From the NCBI GenBank assembly GCA_031258335.1, contig JAIRMY010000194.1:1-5761 (forward strand): a stretch of DNA of 5,761 nucleotides. The letters are read 5' to 3'. Below, in pieces: positions 1 through 5,257 of this stretch. The notes beneath the pieces were generated by a model, which was given only the letters and a program-made list of their open reading frames with translations, searched no databases and was not told the origin of the DNA. Positions within the stretch are counted from its first letter, which is position 1. Each line of letters starts with the position of its first letter. The position numbers were made by a program, and so were the translations under genes. Source of the stretch: Spirochaetaceae bacterium (lineage in GTDB: Bacteria > Spirochaetota > Spirochaetia > Treponematales > Breznakiellaceae).

Positions 1-134
1 CACACAGTCCCCGTGCCTCCGTCATTTTTGAATTGGATTATGATGCCGCCGTCCGTCCCCTTGTTTATGACGCGCAAATTTTTCATGGTTTTTGCGCCTG
101 TTTCAAGCGCTGTAAATTGTTCGTTACGATTCAT
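1..134 (-). CDS. 5' end of an unrecognised protein, cut by the left edge
   Basis: An open minus-strand frame starts at an ATG (132-134) and stays open to the left edge, giving 44 codons plus two bases. The peptide starts MNRNEQFTALETGAK and continues with a Lys/Gly/Ile-rich stretch (NLRVINKGTDGG) that looks like the start of a soluble domain. There is no signal peptide or membrane segment in the visible part. An AAGAGGG ribosome site lies about 6 bases before the ATG, which supports this start over the internal Met17. A perfect palindrome lies 35 bases upstream and may be its operator. I do not recognise the family. It follows the vWA gene on the same strand after about 150 bases, too far to assume a shared transcript. 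Confidence 0.6.
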   Translation of the reverse strand, partial: MNRNEQFTALETGAKTMKNLRVINKGTDGGIIIQFKNDGGTGTV

Positions 135-168
135 GCCAACCCTCTTATCCGTGTGTTCATTCGTATTA

Positions 169-184
169 GTTAGAAATTTCTAAC
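169..184. promoter_or_regulatory. Perfect 16-bp palindrome upstream of the left-edge gene
   Basis: GTTAGAAATTTCTAAC equals its own reverse complement over all 16 bases. Flanking bases do not extend it without mismatches. It ends 35 bases before the ATG of the minus-strand gene at the left edge, where a repressor would be expected to bind near a promoter. I could not place a convincing -35/-10 pair around it; TAATAC directly downstream (168-163, minus strand) is a weak -10 candidate. An operator role is inference. Confidence 0.4.
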
Positions 185-282
185 ACATTGCTTATTTCAC
201 ACGGTATAAACGGGTTTGTCTACTCCGATTTCTTAATAATGCTCTATTTCACATCAAAATTTGGGAAAAATGATAATTGCGC

Positions 283-1383
283 TTACTGCGGGAGGAGTAT
301 AGTGTCAACCCTTATGCCCCGTTCAAGGGCGGCGTTGTATGCCTGCTCTTTGCTTATATTTCCGCGCGGCCGCGGGTGCGGGGGCGCGTCTCCAATCAGT
401 ATAATCTGCCGGCTGTCCGCCTGCCATGGAAATTGAGTCGCGGCATCGTGGATGGCTTCGTGTACGGCTTCGGGGATGTCGCGCCCTCCCCTTACCCTTA
501 TGCCGTCTATATTTTTTTGAAAAGTTTTTATATCTCTGGTAAATGGAATTACTTTTGTAACATAGTCATCAAAATAGTCCCTGTAGAGTACCATACCCAC
601 CCTAAAACCGGAAAACCGGTTTTTTACAAGGTCCAAAACGGATGAGAGTTCTTTTTTCAATGTTTCAATATCGTCTTTCATGCTCGCCGTAGTGTCAACG
701 CAAAAAACAAGATCCAGGCTCCCCTCCCCTACCACAATCGCTCCGGCGACGGTCTCGACTATATCCGCCGGACCTACGGAACGATGAGTCCTGCCGCCCG
801 TCAAATCCGCCATCTCCTGATACGCTTCTCCGGCGTCTTTCATAAAATTATCCTCGGCAAGCCGTTCTTCTTGGGTGATTCGCAGAAGAAAAGGATTGTC
901 TTTGAAACTTCCACGGTAGTCCCCGTAGGGGAATTCAAAAGCTCTGACGTTGAGATAGGTTCCATCGCCTACATAAACCTCGCCGTGCCTCGTACTCTCG
1001 TATCCAAAATTCAACAGGTAGGGAATGTAAATATGAAAAACTTCGCCTAGTTCGGCAATGTATTCGGGCGTAGAATCGATGAGCGACCAAATGTTATTTT
1101 CCGGAGGAATAACCGCGCCATCAATTATACGTCGCTCATTCCCGTTGATGGGATTCCACTGGGAGGCGCGGTACGCATAGTTATCCTCTTGCAGACTGGG
1201 ATCCCGGGTTGTTTCGGTAAGTAAAACTGAGGCAATGTCAGGCTTTTTCCGTATGAAGAGATGAAAACCTCCATCCGCCCCCTGTGAGACCCACAAGTCG
1301 CTGTCATAAATCGAAAGATCCTGGGCATTCGTTCCAACTACACCGAAAAAAAATAACAGCGTAGAGAAAACTATACACCTCAT
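283..1383 (-). CDS. Exported von Willebrand factor A (vWA) domain protein
   Basis: The protein is 366 residues from ATG 1383. Residues 1-20 look like a signal peptide: short basic start, hydrophobic core IVFSTLLFFFGVVG, and a likely cut after TNA before Gln21. There is no lipobox cysteine, so a soluble periplasmic or secreted product is expected. Residues about 21-215 match no domain I recognise and are rich in aromatic and acidic residues. The C-terminal ~145 residues are a vWA domain: LDLVFCVDTTASM carries the DxTxS metal (MIDAS) motif at about 230-234, followed by the VGMVLYRDY strand, GGRDIPEAVHEA, and IILIGDAPPH. This pattern resembles the DTTGSM-type vWA domains, including those of alpha-kinase VwkA proteins; there is no kinase domain here. 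Such domains usually bind protein partners through a metal ion. The frame is open upstream to a GTG at 1443, but that adds 20 charged residues before the signal peptide and overlaps a TTGACA promoter element. Neither start has a clear ribosome site. Confidence 0.85.
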   Translation of the reverse strand: MRCIVFSTLLFFFGVVGTNAQDLSIYDSDLWVSQGADGGFHLFIRKKPDIASVLLTETTRDPSLQEDNYAYRASQWNPINGNERRIIDGAVIPPENNIWSLIDSTPEYIAELGEVFHIYIPYLLNFGYESTRHGEVYVGDGTYLNVRAFEFPYGDYRGSFKDNPFLLRITQEERLAEDNFMKDAGEAYQEMADLTGGRTHRSVGPADIVETVAGAIVVGEGSLDLVFCVDTTASMKDDIETLKKELSSVLDLVKNRFSGFRVGMVLYRDYFDDYVTKVIPFTRDIKTFQKNIDGIRVRGGRDIPEAVHEAIHDAATQFPWQADSRQIILIGDAPPHPRPRGNISKEQAYNAALERGIRVDTILLPQ

Positions 1384-1399
1384 AGTACAGTATCGGCAG

Positions 1400-1427
1400 T
1401 TTTTAGCGTTTTTCCGGTGTTTGTCAA
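1400..1427 (-). promoter_or_regulatory. Candidate sigma-70 promoter for the vWA gene
   Basis: On the minus strand a perfect -35 TTGACA (1427-1422) is followed after 16 bases by TAAAAA (1405-1400), a four-of-six match to the -10 box. Transcription would start around 1393 and leave a leader of about ten bases before ATG 1383, too short for a normal ribosome site, and indeed none is visible. The -35 is strong and the -10 weak. Confidence 0.35.
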
Positions 1428-1465
1428 GTGTGTGTGATAACACGCGCTTACATTACTCAACGTAT

Positions 1466-1530
1466 AAAAAATAACACACAAGATTTGCTATTCACCGTGG
1501 TATAGGGACTGAGTATTAGACACCGCGAAT
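1466..1530 (-). terminator. Weak stem-loop and U-run after the ModE-type gene
   Basis: On the minus strand ATTCGCGGTG (1530-1521) can pair with CACGGTGAAT (1499-1490), giving ten positions with one G-U pair and one mismatch around a 21-base loop. A run of six T follows only about 18 bases later (1471-1466). The stem starts 2 bases after the stop of the ModE-type gene, where a terminator is expected, but the long loop and distant T-run make it a poor intrinsic terminator. Confidence 0.22.
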
Positions 1531-1532
1531 GA

Positions 1533-1916
1533 CTATGCCTCAGGCGCTTTTGTATCTGGCTCGGCGGCGGCATAGTATTTTGTGAATATTTTGTGTACGG
1601 CTTTCTCGCACTCGGCTTGGAAGGCGCGGTGTTTTGCAAGGAATTCCGAGCCTTTTTCGGTGAGGCGCGCCTCGCCGCCGCCTTTTCCACCCTGCTGCCT
1701 CGCGGTTACAGGGTACATGAGCCATTCGTCAACGGCGTTGAGCAGCTTCCAGCCCTTGCTGTACGACATATTCATATTCTCGCAGGCCTGGCGTACATTG
1801 CCTGTTTTGGTTATATTGTCGAGCAGTTTTATCATGCCGGGGCCGCAGAAAGGTTTTCCGCGTCCGCCCGGCGCTGCAAAGAATACTTTAACAACAGGTT
1901 TAACATCATCCAACAT
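1533..1916 (-). CDS. ModE-type winged-helix DNA-binding protein, no molybdate domain
   Basis: This 127-residue protein matches the N-terminal DNA-binding half of ModE (LysR-like winged helix-turn-helix). GKPFCGPGMIKLLDNI is the lead-in strand and first helix, TGNVRQACENMNMSYSKGWKLLN (about 37-59) the helix-turn-helix, and GGKGGGEARLTEKGSEFL (about 76-93) the glycine-rich wing and following helix. The rest is a short helix and an acidic, alanine-rich tail. The molybdate-binding TOBE domains of full ModE (about 260 residues in E. coli) are missing, as in many short ModE-N proteins, so the ligand is unknown. A GGAGG ribosome site at 1931-1927, ten bases before ATG, supports the start. It begins 18 bases after flbB ends, so the two are almost certainly co-transcribed. 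Targets cannot be read from the sequence; no molybdate transport gene is visible here. Confidence 0.85.
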   Translation of the reverse strand: MLDDVKPVVKVFFAAPGGRGKPFCGPGMIKLLDNITKTGNVRQACENMNMSYSKGWKLLNAVDEWLMYPVTARQQGGKGGGEARLTEKGSEFLAKHRAFQAECEKAVHKIFTKYYAAAEPDTKAPEA

Positions 1917-1934
1917 TTTTTAGGTTCCTCCACG

Positions 1935-2543
1935 TCAGGGGCGTATACTCATCTTACGCTGAATTTCGGCGGCGCGTTCAGGCGGCAAGCGCGACAGCCA
2001 GTACGATACTATGGATGCCACGCCTTCGGCCTGCGCTATCTCTTCGACTTTGCGCATCACGTCTATCGCGTCCTGATCGTCCATAGACTGTATTATCGCC
2101 ACGGCGTTATCCGGCTGCATCCCGTTAAGATAACGGGCGCTCTGTTCTATGTTGCGTTCCCGCGCGGTCAACTGCTCAGAAACGGCGTTCATCGAATTTT
2201 CACGGTCGTCAAGCGATTTTTGCCTGTCTTCCAGTTCGGCGGACATCTGTTCAATTTCGGCCAGCCTGACACTTATCTCGTCCTCCTGCTTCTTCATCTC
2301 CATTTCCCGCAGATCAAGCGTCTCAAGCCTGACGGCAAGCCGTTCAGCATCAAGATTCAGCAGTTCTCCTTTCGAGACTGGTACTTGAGTCCGACCGACT
2401 AGTCCCAAACGCTGGTATACGGGAGCAAGCGTTGTTTTAATATCGATCACGTTAAGGTAATCAAACCATAAAAGCCCGCCCGCTGAAATGACAAGAATCA
2501 ACAGTAATAGCAAGAGTGATCTTCCTATGTCGCCTTTAGCCAT
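1935..2543 (-). CDS. flbB: FlbB-like periplasmic flagellar collar protein
   Basis: The protein is 202 residues, close to the roughly 205 of Borrelia FlbB. Residues 9-27 form one leucine-rich membrane segment near the N-terminus, with the rest predicted outside the cytoplasm. Residues about 62-140 are a long charged coiled coil (heptad-like LAVRLETLDLREMEM through LTARERNIEQ). The C-terminal ~60 residues (LNGMQPDNAVAIIQSMDDQ, then WLSRLPPERAAEIQRKM) resemble the MgtE-N/MotE-like helical module with its characteristic 'M.P..A..I...M' and 'L.PERAAEI' patterns. In Borrelia, FlbB is a base component of the periplasmic collar that supports stator assembly around the spirochaetal motor. Start: ATG 2543 with GAGGGG seven to eight bases upstream. 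It heads a two-gene unit with the ModE-type regulator and is not flanked here by fliI/fliJ-type motor genes. Family assignment is by architecture and motif memory; a general MotE-like protein is the alternative. Confidence 0.8.
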   Translation of the reverse strand: MAKGDIGRSLLLLLLILVISAGGLLWFDYLNVIDIKTTLAPVYQRLGLVGRTQVPVSKGELLNLDAERLAVRLETLDLREMEMKKQEDEISVRLAEIEQMSAELEDRQKSLDDRENSMNAVSEQLTARERNIEQSARYLNGMQPDNAVAIIQSMDDQDAIDVMRKVEEIAQAEGVASIVSYWLSRLPPERAAEIQRKMSIRP

Positions 2544-2559
2544 AAACCCCTCATCTTTA

Positions 2560-2588
2560 TTATTATTGCGTTAAAGGGTAAAATTCAA
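2560..2588 (-). promoter_or_regulatory. Candidate promoter for flbB and the ModE-type gene
   Basis: On the minus strand TTGAAT (2588-2583) is followed after exactly 17 bases by TAATAA (2565-2560), both four-of-six or better matches to the sigma-70 boxes. The leader would be about ten bases and contains the GAGGGG ribosome site. The -10 sits in an AT-rich TAA repeat, so the exact register is uncertain. Confidence 0.4.
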
Positions 2589-2601
2589 GATAGTTAAAAT
2601 A

Positions 2602-2631
2602 GCCGGCAAAACGGGGCTGTTTGCAGCCGGC
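2602..2631 (+). promoter_or_regulatory. GC-rich inverted repeats before the ParA-type gene
   Basis: GCCGGC occurs at 2602-2607 and again at 2626-2631, each self-complementary and able to pair with the other. Inside them GGCTG (2615-2619) pairs with CAGCC (2624-2628) around a TTTG loop. The two folds are mutually exclusive because they share bases 2626-2628. The structure ends about 11 bases before the AAGGAG ribosome site. It could be a leader-RNA fold or an operator between the divergent genes. An AT-rich TTAAAG-N18-TAAAAT (2571-2600) just upstream is a weak plus-strand promoter candidate. Confidence 0.25.
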
Positions 2632-2652
2632 GGAAAACATTAAGGAGATTGA

Positions 2653-3792
2653 ATGCGGGTTATTCCGGTTGCGAGCGGAAAAGGAGGGGTAGGCAAATCA
2701 TTGGCAGCGGCCAATTTGGCGGTGGCCTTTGCCCAGGCGGGGAAAAATGTAGTGTTGGCGGACCTCGACCTTGGCGCTTCAAATTTACACCTCATAATTG
2801 GGCATCAAAAACCCGGCGCAAGCATAGGGGCGTTTCTCGGCAATCCTAAGATGGATTTTGAGACCATAATCGCCTGCACCGATATACCGAATCTGCGGTT
2901 TATTCCCGGCGACGCGGAGATACCGGGGGCGGCAAACCTGAAGGCAGCCCAACGGAATATCCTTGTACGCCGCCTGTTGGCTGTAAAAGCCGATATTCTG
3001 ATAGCCGACCTCGGAGCGGGCACGCATCAATCAATACTCGACTTCTTTTTGATGTCAGGACAGGGAATCATCGTGAGCTCTCCCGCCGTTACTGCCACGC
3101 TGAACGCCTATGTATTCCTGAAAAACGCAGTTTTCCGCCTGATGTACAACGCTTTCAGGCGTGGCACACCAGCTTACGACTACATTGAAAAACTCCGCGG
3201 CGAAGGACAGGGTTTCAAAATGTTGTACCTGCCCAAAATACTTGAGGATATAGAGACCCGCGACCCGAATTCACACAGAAAATTCAAGGCTTCCATGGAC
3301 CGTTTCCAGCCGCGCCTCATCCTCAATATGCTGGATTCACCGAGTGACGCCGAAGTAGCGATGAAAATCCGGCGTTCTTGCGACGCCTACCTCGGACTCA
3401 AGGTGGAACATCTGGGCGTAATATACAGGGACAGCATTCAGGATATAAGCCTGGCCTCCCGCCTCCCCATTTTGTTGTACAAACCGCAATCCGTCCTGTC
3501 CCAGGCCATCTACCGCATTGCCGACAAAATCCTTCAACTGCCGGAAGTACCGTCTCCTATTACCTTTGGCTCGGTTGACGGGAGCTATCAGGAAGCCGCG
3601 ATGGAGGCGGAGATAGATTTTGAAAGCAAAAAAGAGTATATCGAAGAACTTCTTCATTCAGGCGAGCTTTCACAGGGCGACCTGATAGAAACGGTAAAGA
3701 TGCAGCAGCTTGAGATAAACAAGGTAAAAAAAGAAAACATATTTCTAAAAAGCAAGTTATCAAAGGCGATAAAAGAGGGGTATAAACCGTGA
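2653..3792 (+). CDS. MinD/ParA-type ATPase with C-terminal extension
   Basis: The 379-residue protein has the deviant Walker A box of the ParA/MinD/FlhG family, GKGGVGKS at 9-16 with both the signature Lys10 and the P-loop Lys15. The switch I/A' region is VVLADLDLGASNLHLIIG (about 33-50, key Asp39), and the Walker B-like strand is ILIADLGAG (115-123, Asp119). RLILNML around Asn225 fits the base-contacting strand. Such ATPases dimerise on ATP and position DNA, division or flagellar machinery. Residues about 165-215 form an insertion relative to typical MinD. After the core (to about 300) comes an extension of ~80 residues ending in a charged likely coiled coil (IETVKMQQLEINKVKKENIF). There is no FlhG-like N-terminal activation helix with DQAxxLR, and no obvious C-terminal amphipathic MinD-type membrane anchor. 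AAGGAG seven bases before ATG supports the start. It is divergent from flbB; no parB or minC neighbour is present, so the cargo is unknown. Confidence 0.85.
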   Translation: MRVIPVASGKGGVGKSLAAANLAVAFAQAGKNVVLADLDLGASNLHLIIGHQKPGASIGAFLGNPKMDFETIIACTDIPNLRFIPGDAEIPGAANLKAAQRNILVRRLLAVKADILIADLGAGTHQSILDFFLMSGQGIIVSSPAVTATLNAYVFLKNAVFRLMYNAFRRGTPAYDYIEKLRGEGQGFKMLYLPKILEDIETRDPNSHRKFKASMDRFQPRLILNMLDSPSDAEVAMKIRRSCDAYLGLKVEHLGVIYRDSIQDISLASRLPILLYKPQSVLSQAIYRIADKILQLPEVPSPITFGSVDGSYQEAAMEAEIDFESKKEYIEELLHSGELSQGDLIETVKMQQLEINKVKKENIFLKSKLSKAIKEGYKP

Positions 3793-3793
3793 T

Positions 3794-3856
3794 GAACCTC
3801 CTCCGCCCTAAAGTGCGGGGTATCCGATGCGCGTTACATTATTTTAGAGGAGGTTC
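3794..3856. repeat. 10-bp perfect inverted repeat enclosing a GC-rich hairpin
   Basis: GAACCTCCTC (3794-3803) and GAGGAGGTTC (3847-3856) are exact reverse complements separated by 43 bases. The first arm begins 2 bases after the stop of the ParA-type gene. The loop contains copy A of the GC-rich hairpin repeat. No T-run follows the right arm, so it is not a standard terminator, although it could still slow transcription or protect the 3' end. Confidence 0.6.
3803..3823 (+). repeat. GC-rich hairpin repeat, copy A
   Basis: This is a 21-base unit starting CCGCCCTAAAG and ending GCGGGGTAT. CCGCCC can pair with GTGCGG around a TAAA loop, with one C-T mismatch in six pairs. It matches copy B at 19 of 21 positions, in the same orientation, with starts 119 bases apart. 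Hairpins of the CCGCCCTnAAGGGCGGGG kind are common at ends of IS200/IS605-type elements, which suggests but does not prove that origin. Confidence 0.55.
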
Positions 3857-3884
3857 GTTCTGTATGGTAATTCATCATATGGGG

Positions 3885-3948
3885 GGTCTACTACCATCTT
3901 TTGTTAGTGCTAAAAATTTAACCGCCCTGAAGGGCGGGGTATTAGACC
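3885..3948. repeat. Short inverted repeat around hairpin copy B
   Basis: GGTCTA (3885-3890) and TAGACC (3943-3948) are exact reverse complements and enclose an AT-rich stretch plus hairpin copy B. A further 6-bp pair, ATGGTA (3864-3869) with TACCAT (3892-3897), overlaps the left side. Six-base arms can arise by chance; it is the clustering with the longer repeats that makes them notable. Confidence 0.35.
3922..3942 (+). repeat. GC-rich hairpin repeat, copy B
   Basis: CCGCCC (3922-3927) pairs perfectly with GGGCGG (3932-3937) around a TGAA loop, and GGTAT follows. Compared with copy A it differs at two positions, one of which repairs the mismatch in the stem. There is no T-run on the plus strand; on the minus strand the stem is followed by TTAAATTTTTAG, so it might end leftward transcription, but no leftward gene lies here. 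It is 32 bases before the lgt start codon. Confidence 0.55.
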
Positions 3949-3973
3949 TCTACAGCAGAATAAGGACTATAGT

Positions 3974-5059
3974 ATGAAATTTATGCCGTTGGCCGTGAGA
4001 TTTCCAGATTGGCTGAAGCCGGAAATAATTCCGGGACTGCCGGTACGTTGGTACGGGTTGATGTACATATTGGCGTTTGGCACAGCCTTCTTGATGTACC
4101 GGAGGCAGGTACGCGAACGAAACTTCCCTATGACAGATGAACAGGTATCGAGCCTCTTTTTTTGGGGCATACTTGGGCTGTTGCTCGGCGCACGTATATT
4201 CGCGACATGGGTGTACGAAACAAGCGATATCTACATACGCCAGCCCTGGCTAGTTTTTTGGCCGTTCCGTAACGGGCATTTTACCGGTTTGCAGGGGATG
4301 AGTTACCACGGCGGATTCATAGGCGGGGCTCTGGGCTTTTGGCTCTGGGCCATCGTTCACCGCTATCAGGTTAGAGAAATAGGCGATATGTTCGGTGCCT
4401 CCATACCGTTGGGTTATACCTTTGGCAGAATAGGGAACTTCATAAACGGAGAACTGTACGGCAGGGTTACGACAGCGCCCTTCGGCATGATATTTCCCGA
4501 TGCCGAGCGTTTTTCGCCCAATCTGGCATGGGTGCGGGAAACCGCCGAAAAAACCGGTATGCTTATACCTCAAAGCATTTCCGGCGTTTCCCCGCTTGTG
4601 AACCTGCCGCGTTATCCCACTCAGCTTTTTGAGGCTTTTTTTGAAGGCATATTTCTCTGGTTTGTTTGCTGGTCTTTTAGAAACAAGAAGCCGTTCAAAG
4701 GCTTCATCTTTGTTCTGTACACGTTTGGTTATGGCGTTATACGGTTCATCATCGAATACTTCCGCGAGGCGGACAGCGATCTTGGTTACAGGATAGAGCT
4801 CTTGCCCAATGGAGCGCCGCTTGCGCTGTCCCACCCGCTTACCAGTTTTTCTACAGGCCAGCTTTTTTCGGCGGGGATGATACTGTTCTCTATTGCGCTT
4901 GCGCTCATAGGTTCGCGGCTGCCTGACAGCAAACCCGTGATATTCTACCCCAAAGATTCCGATCCGCGTACAGCCGGTCATGCCCCAGCCGGAAAGACCG
5001 GGGAAGAAAAAAAAGCGGAACGCAACAGCCGCCGTAAACTGCGAAAAAAACTGCGCTAG
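3974..5059 (+). CDS. lgt: Prolipoprotein diacylglyceryl transferase
   Basis: Lgt is an inner-membrane enzyme that moves diacylglycerol from phosphatidylglycerol to the lipobox cysteine of prolipoproteins, the first step of lipoprotein maturation. The 361-residue protein has the family motifs: VRWYGLMY (24-31), MSYHGGFIGG (109-118, His112 matching the essential His103 of E. coli), the signature GRIGNFINGELYGR (151-164, with Arg152, Asn155, Glu160 and Gly163), RYPTQLFEA (213-221), and RFIIEYFREAD (257-267). Several hydrophobic membrane segments are clear, for example 25-42, 60-78, 112-128, 222-235 and 296-313. E. coli Lgt has 291 residues; the excess comes from inserts at about 175-212 and 268-290 and a polar, very basic tail (after about 318) ending RRKLRKKLR, likely cytoplasmic. 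AAGGA seven bases before ATG supports the start; Met4 is an alternative. Own promoter not visible, so read-through from the ParA-type gene is possible. Confidence 0.97.
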   Translation: MKFMPLAVRFPDWLKPEIIPGLPVRWYGLMYILAFGTAFLMYRRQVRERNFPMTDEQVSSLFFWGILGLLLGARIFATWVYETSDIYIRQPWLVFWPFRNGHFTGLQGMSYHGGFIGGALGFWLWAIVHRYQVREIGDMFGASIPLGYTFGRIGNFINGELYGRVTTAPFGMIFPDAERFSPNLAWVRETAEKTGMLIPQSISGVSPLVNLPRYPTQLFEAFFEGIFLWFVCWSFRNKKPFKGFIFVLYTFGYGVIRFIIEYFREADSDLGYRIELLPNGAPLALSHPLTSFSTGQLFSAGMILFSIALALIGSRLPDSKPVIFYPKDSDPRTAGHAPAGKTGEEKKAERNSRRKLRKKLR

Positions 5060-5160
5060 TACCTTGTAACATCTAAAAGTAATGATGTGAGCAATTACAA
5101 AGGGCACAAAGAATCCAACCTCTAAGGCGAATGCTGTTCCCGATAATGAAAATTTTTTAC
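5060..5160. other. Non-coding stretch after lgt, no clear terminator
   Basis: The first half of the gap after lgt is AT-rich. ACATC (5069-5073) can pair with GATGT (5084-5088), and TTGTAA (5064-5069) with TTACAA (5095-5100), but the stem is weak, bulged and not followed by a T-run. I see no reading frame with a ribosome site here. Confidence 0.4.
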
Positions 5161-5189
5161 TTGATATACCGCGCCGCCAATGCTATAAT
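5161..5189 (+). promoter_or_regulatory. Near-consensus sigma-70 promoter for the ABC ATPase gene
   Basis: TTGATA (5161-5166) and a perfect TATAAT (5184-5189) are separated by exactly 17 bases. Transcription would start near 5196, giving a leader of about 60 bases. A T-rich stretch (ATTTTTTAC) precedes the -35 and could act as an UP-like element. This is the strongest promoter in the window. Confidence 0.8.
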
Positions 5190-5197
5190 GTACTATA

Positions 5198-5215
5198 CAA
5201 CTATATCAATAGTTG
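5198..5215. promoter_or_regulatory. Palindromic operator candidate at the ABC promoter
   Basis: CAACTAT (5198-5204) and ATAGTTG (5209-5215) are perfect inverted arms around ATCA. The site begins 8 bases after the -10 box, over the expected transcription start, a classic place for a TetR- or MarR-type repressor to block initiation. No regulator gene is visible nearby, so the binding protein is unknown. The arms could instead form a small hairpin at the 5' end of the transcript. Confidence 0.5.
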
Positions 5216-5257
5216 AATTGCGCGGCGGCGGATGCCGGTTTGCTTTAAGGAGGCAAA

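Larger units (their letters stand above)
3793..3973. mobile_element. Possible small mobile repeat or IS200/IS605-like remnant
   Basis: The whole gap between the ParA-type gene and lgt is occupied by the paired 21-bp hairpin units, a 10-bp inverted repeat and two 6-bp inverted repeats. No transposase reading frame is present. GC-rich subterminal hairpins without terminal inverted repeats or target duplication are typical of IS200/IS605-type ends, and non-coding derivatives of these are common in bacterial intergenic regions. Alternatively this is a local repeat family acting at the RNA level. The boundaries given are simply the gap; true ends cannot be set from one copy. Confidence 0.3.

Noticed and set aside
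1593..2402. 269-codon plus-strand frame opposite the ModE-type gene and flbB
   Set aside because: It lies antisense to two well-supported genes and crosses their junction, has no family likeness, and its arginine- and histidine-rich composition is that of a shadow frame.
3803..3942. CRISPR array from the two 21-bp repeats
   Set aside because: There are only two units, 98 bases apart, with no regular spacers or cas genes nearby.
3922..3942. Intrinsic terminator for the ParA-type gene
   Set aside because: The stem is strong, but GGTATTAG rather than a T-run follows on the plus strand.
3789..3977. 62-codon plus-strand frame beginning at the stop of the ParA-type gene
   Set aside because: It runs through both hairpin repeats and the lgt ribosome site, and its peptide has no recognisable domain. 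It is better explained as open frame across non-coding repeats.
4250..5107. 285-codon minus-strand frame opposite lgt
   Set aside because: It is antisense to a gene with complete Lgt motifs and shows no domain or convincing membrane pattern.
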